From assembly GCA_003158895.1 (NCBI GenBank), contig PMLO01000137.1, forward strand, positions 1 to 5,312: a DNA stretch of 5,312 nt. Direction: 5' to 3'. Of this stretch, positions 4,606 through 5,312 are shown one piece after another. This DNA comes from Propionibacteriaceae bacterium. Its GTDB lineage: Bacteria; Actinomycetota; Actinomycetes; Propionibacteriales; Propionibacteriaceae. The translations under genes and the position numbers were made by a program. Positions within the stretch are counted from its first letter, which is position 1, and each line of letters starts with the position of its first letter. The notes under the pieces were generated by a model. It searched no databases. It had not been told where the DNA came from and worked only from the letters and a program-made list of their open reading frames with translations.

Positions 4606-5312
4606 CGAGCTCGGAGCAGGAAGTTCCTCCGTCGCCCACGTACAGCCACCTTCTGTCGATGACCACGGATATCGGCCTGTACGAGCACGCGTACCTTCGA
4701 CACCCTCGGCTCGAGCACGGGTACTGCACCGATGACGTCGCCCGTGCCCTCGCCGTCGTCGTCCGCGAGCCCGACAAGACCCGAGAACTCGAGCGCGTCA
4801 CCGACGTGTACCTGCGCTTCCTGGAGAGCGCCGTGACGCCGAACGGCAAGGTCCATAACCGCATGTCGATCTCGGGACGATGGCTCGACGCCGCGGGAAC
4901 GGACGACATGTGGGGTCGCGCGATCGGAGGGTTGGGGGCGGCAGTACGAAGCGCTTCCAGCGAGGCCATCCGCGACCGGGCGTTCACCGCCTTCATGCTC
5001 GCCGCACAATGCCGCTCGGTCGATGTCCGAGCCAGCGCCTTCGCTGCTGTCGGTGCGGCAGACGTGCTCTCCGCTCGCCCGGACTGTGATGCCGCGCGCA
5101 GCCTGCTCGCCGACTGCCTGGAGCGGTTGCCCCGCGGAACCGGTAAGCACTGGCAATGGCCTGAAAGCCGTCTTCGCTATGCGAACGCAACGCTGTGCCA
5201 GGCGCTGATCGTCGGCGGTGAGGCGCTGCATGATGGCGATGCCCTGAACCAGGGACTCACCCACCTCGCCGTGCTGCTCGGCCTTGAGACCGGCCCGTAC
5301 GGACACCTGTCC
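4602..5312 (+). CDS. (alpha/alpha)6-barrel-like glycan protein, partner of the glycosyltransferase (3' end cut)
   Basis: The frame opened by the GTG at 4602 stays open to the window end (237 residues, no stop). Visible features: TTDIGLYEHAYLRHPRLEHGYCTDDVARAL at residues 21-50, a signature of proteins found next to or fused with GT4 transferases; VTPNGKVHNRMSISGRW (78-94); DDMWGRAIGGLG (101-112); HWQWPESRLRYANATLCQAL (183-202); then GPYGHL at 231-236. The spaced Trp, Asp and Arg motifs and repeated amphipathic helices (for example 121-137 and 163-176) resemble (alpha/alpha)6-barrel glycosidases or epimerases. The activity is unknown. GTG overlaps the upstream stop as GTGA, so translation is probably coupled. 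An ATG at 4659 (residue 20) is an alternative start that keeps every motif. Related loci, as I recall, sometimes also carry a GH130 mannoside phosphorylase, which cannot be checked here. Confidence 0.75.
   Translation, partial: MTSSEQEVPPSPTYSHLLSMTTDIGLYEHAYLRHPRLEHGYCTDDVARALAVVVREPDKTRELERVTDVYLRFLESAVTPNGKVHNRMSISGRWLDAAGTDDMWGRAIGGLGAAVRSASSEAIRDRAFTAFMLAAQCRSVDVRASAFAAVGAADVLSARPDCDAARSLLADCLERLPRGTGKHWQWPESRLRYANATLCQALIVGGEALHDGDALNQGLTHLAVLLGLETGPYGHLS

Noticed and set aside
4557..5306. Minus-strand open frame of 249 residues
   Set aside because: It is antisense to the (alpha/alpha)6-like gene, whose plus-strand frame carries clear conserved motifs.

Overview
The window looks like chromosome of a high-GC actinobacterium (Actinomycetota). 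GC-rich third codon positions, a GAF-ANTAR regulator, a DUF2804 protein and GTGA/ATGA gene overlaps all fit that group. I cannot name the genus. I see no tRNA, rRNA, CRISPR array, insertion sequence or phage gene.

Layout: (1) Bases 1-599, minus strand: a two-gene operon with a small twin-CBS-domain protein followed, with a 4-base ATGA overlap, by the N-terminus of an SLC13/ArsB-like permease that runs off the left edge. (2) Bases 600-742: divergent intergenic region with two inverted repeats. (3) Bases 743-1750, plus strand: a full-length DUF2804 protein of unknown function, followed by a hairpin that may be its terminator. (4) Bases 1930-2361, plus: an unrecognised 143-residue protein with a clustered Cys/His motif. 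(5) Bases 2449-3216, plus: a GAF-ANTAR protein, predicted to be a signal-responsive RNA-binding antiterminator. Its upstream region can fold into two adjacent hairpins. (6) Bases 3217-3471: a 255-base regulatory-looking gap with a terminator-like hairpin, an 8-bp inverted repeat whose half-sites are two helical turns apart around an AT-rich patch, a nested palindrome and a stable hairpin just before the next gene. (7) Bases 3472-5312, plus: a GT-B glycosyltransferase (GT4, mannosyltransferase-like) coupled by a GTGA overlap to a gene with an (alpha/alpha)6-barrel look, cut off by the right edge.

The clearest functional unit is the last one: a sugar transferase and a partner carbohydrate-active-looking protein, probably made together for synthesis or turnover of a mannose-type glycan, behind a gap with several possible control elements. 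The GAF-ANTAR gene just upstream could be an independent stress or ligand sensor. I find no sign of a defence system. The points most worth following are the uncharacterised glycan pair, the palindromes in front of it, the unknown Cys/His protein and the hairpins before the ANTAR gene.
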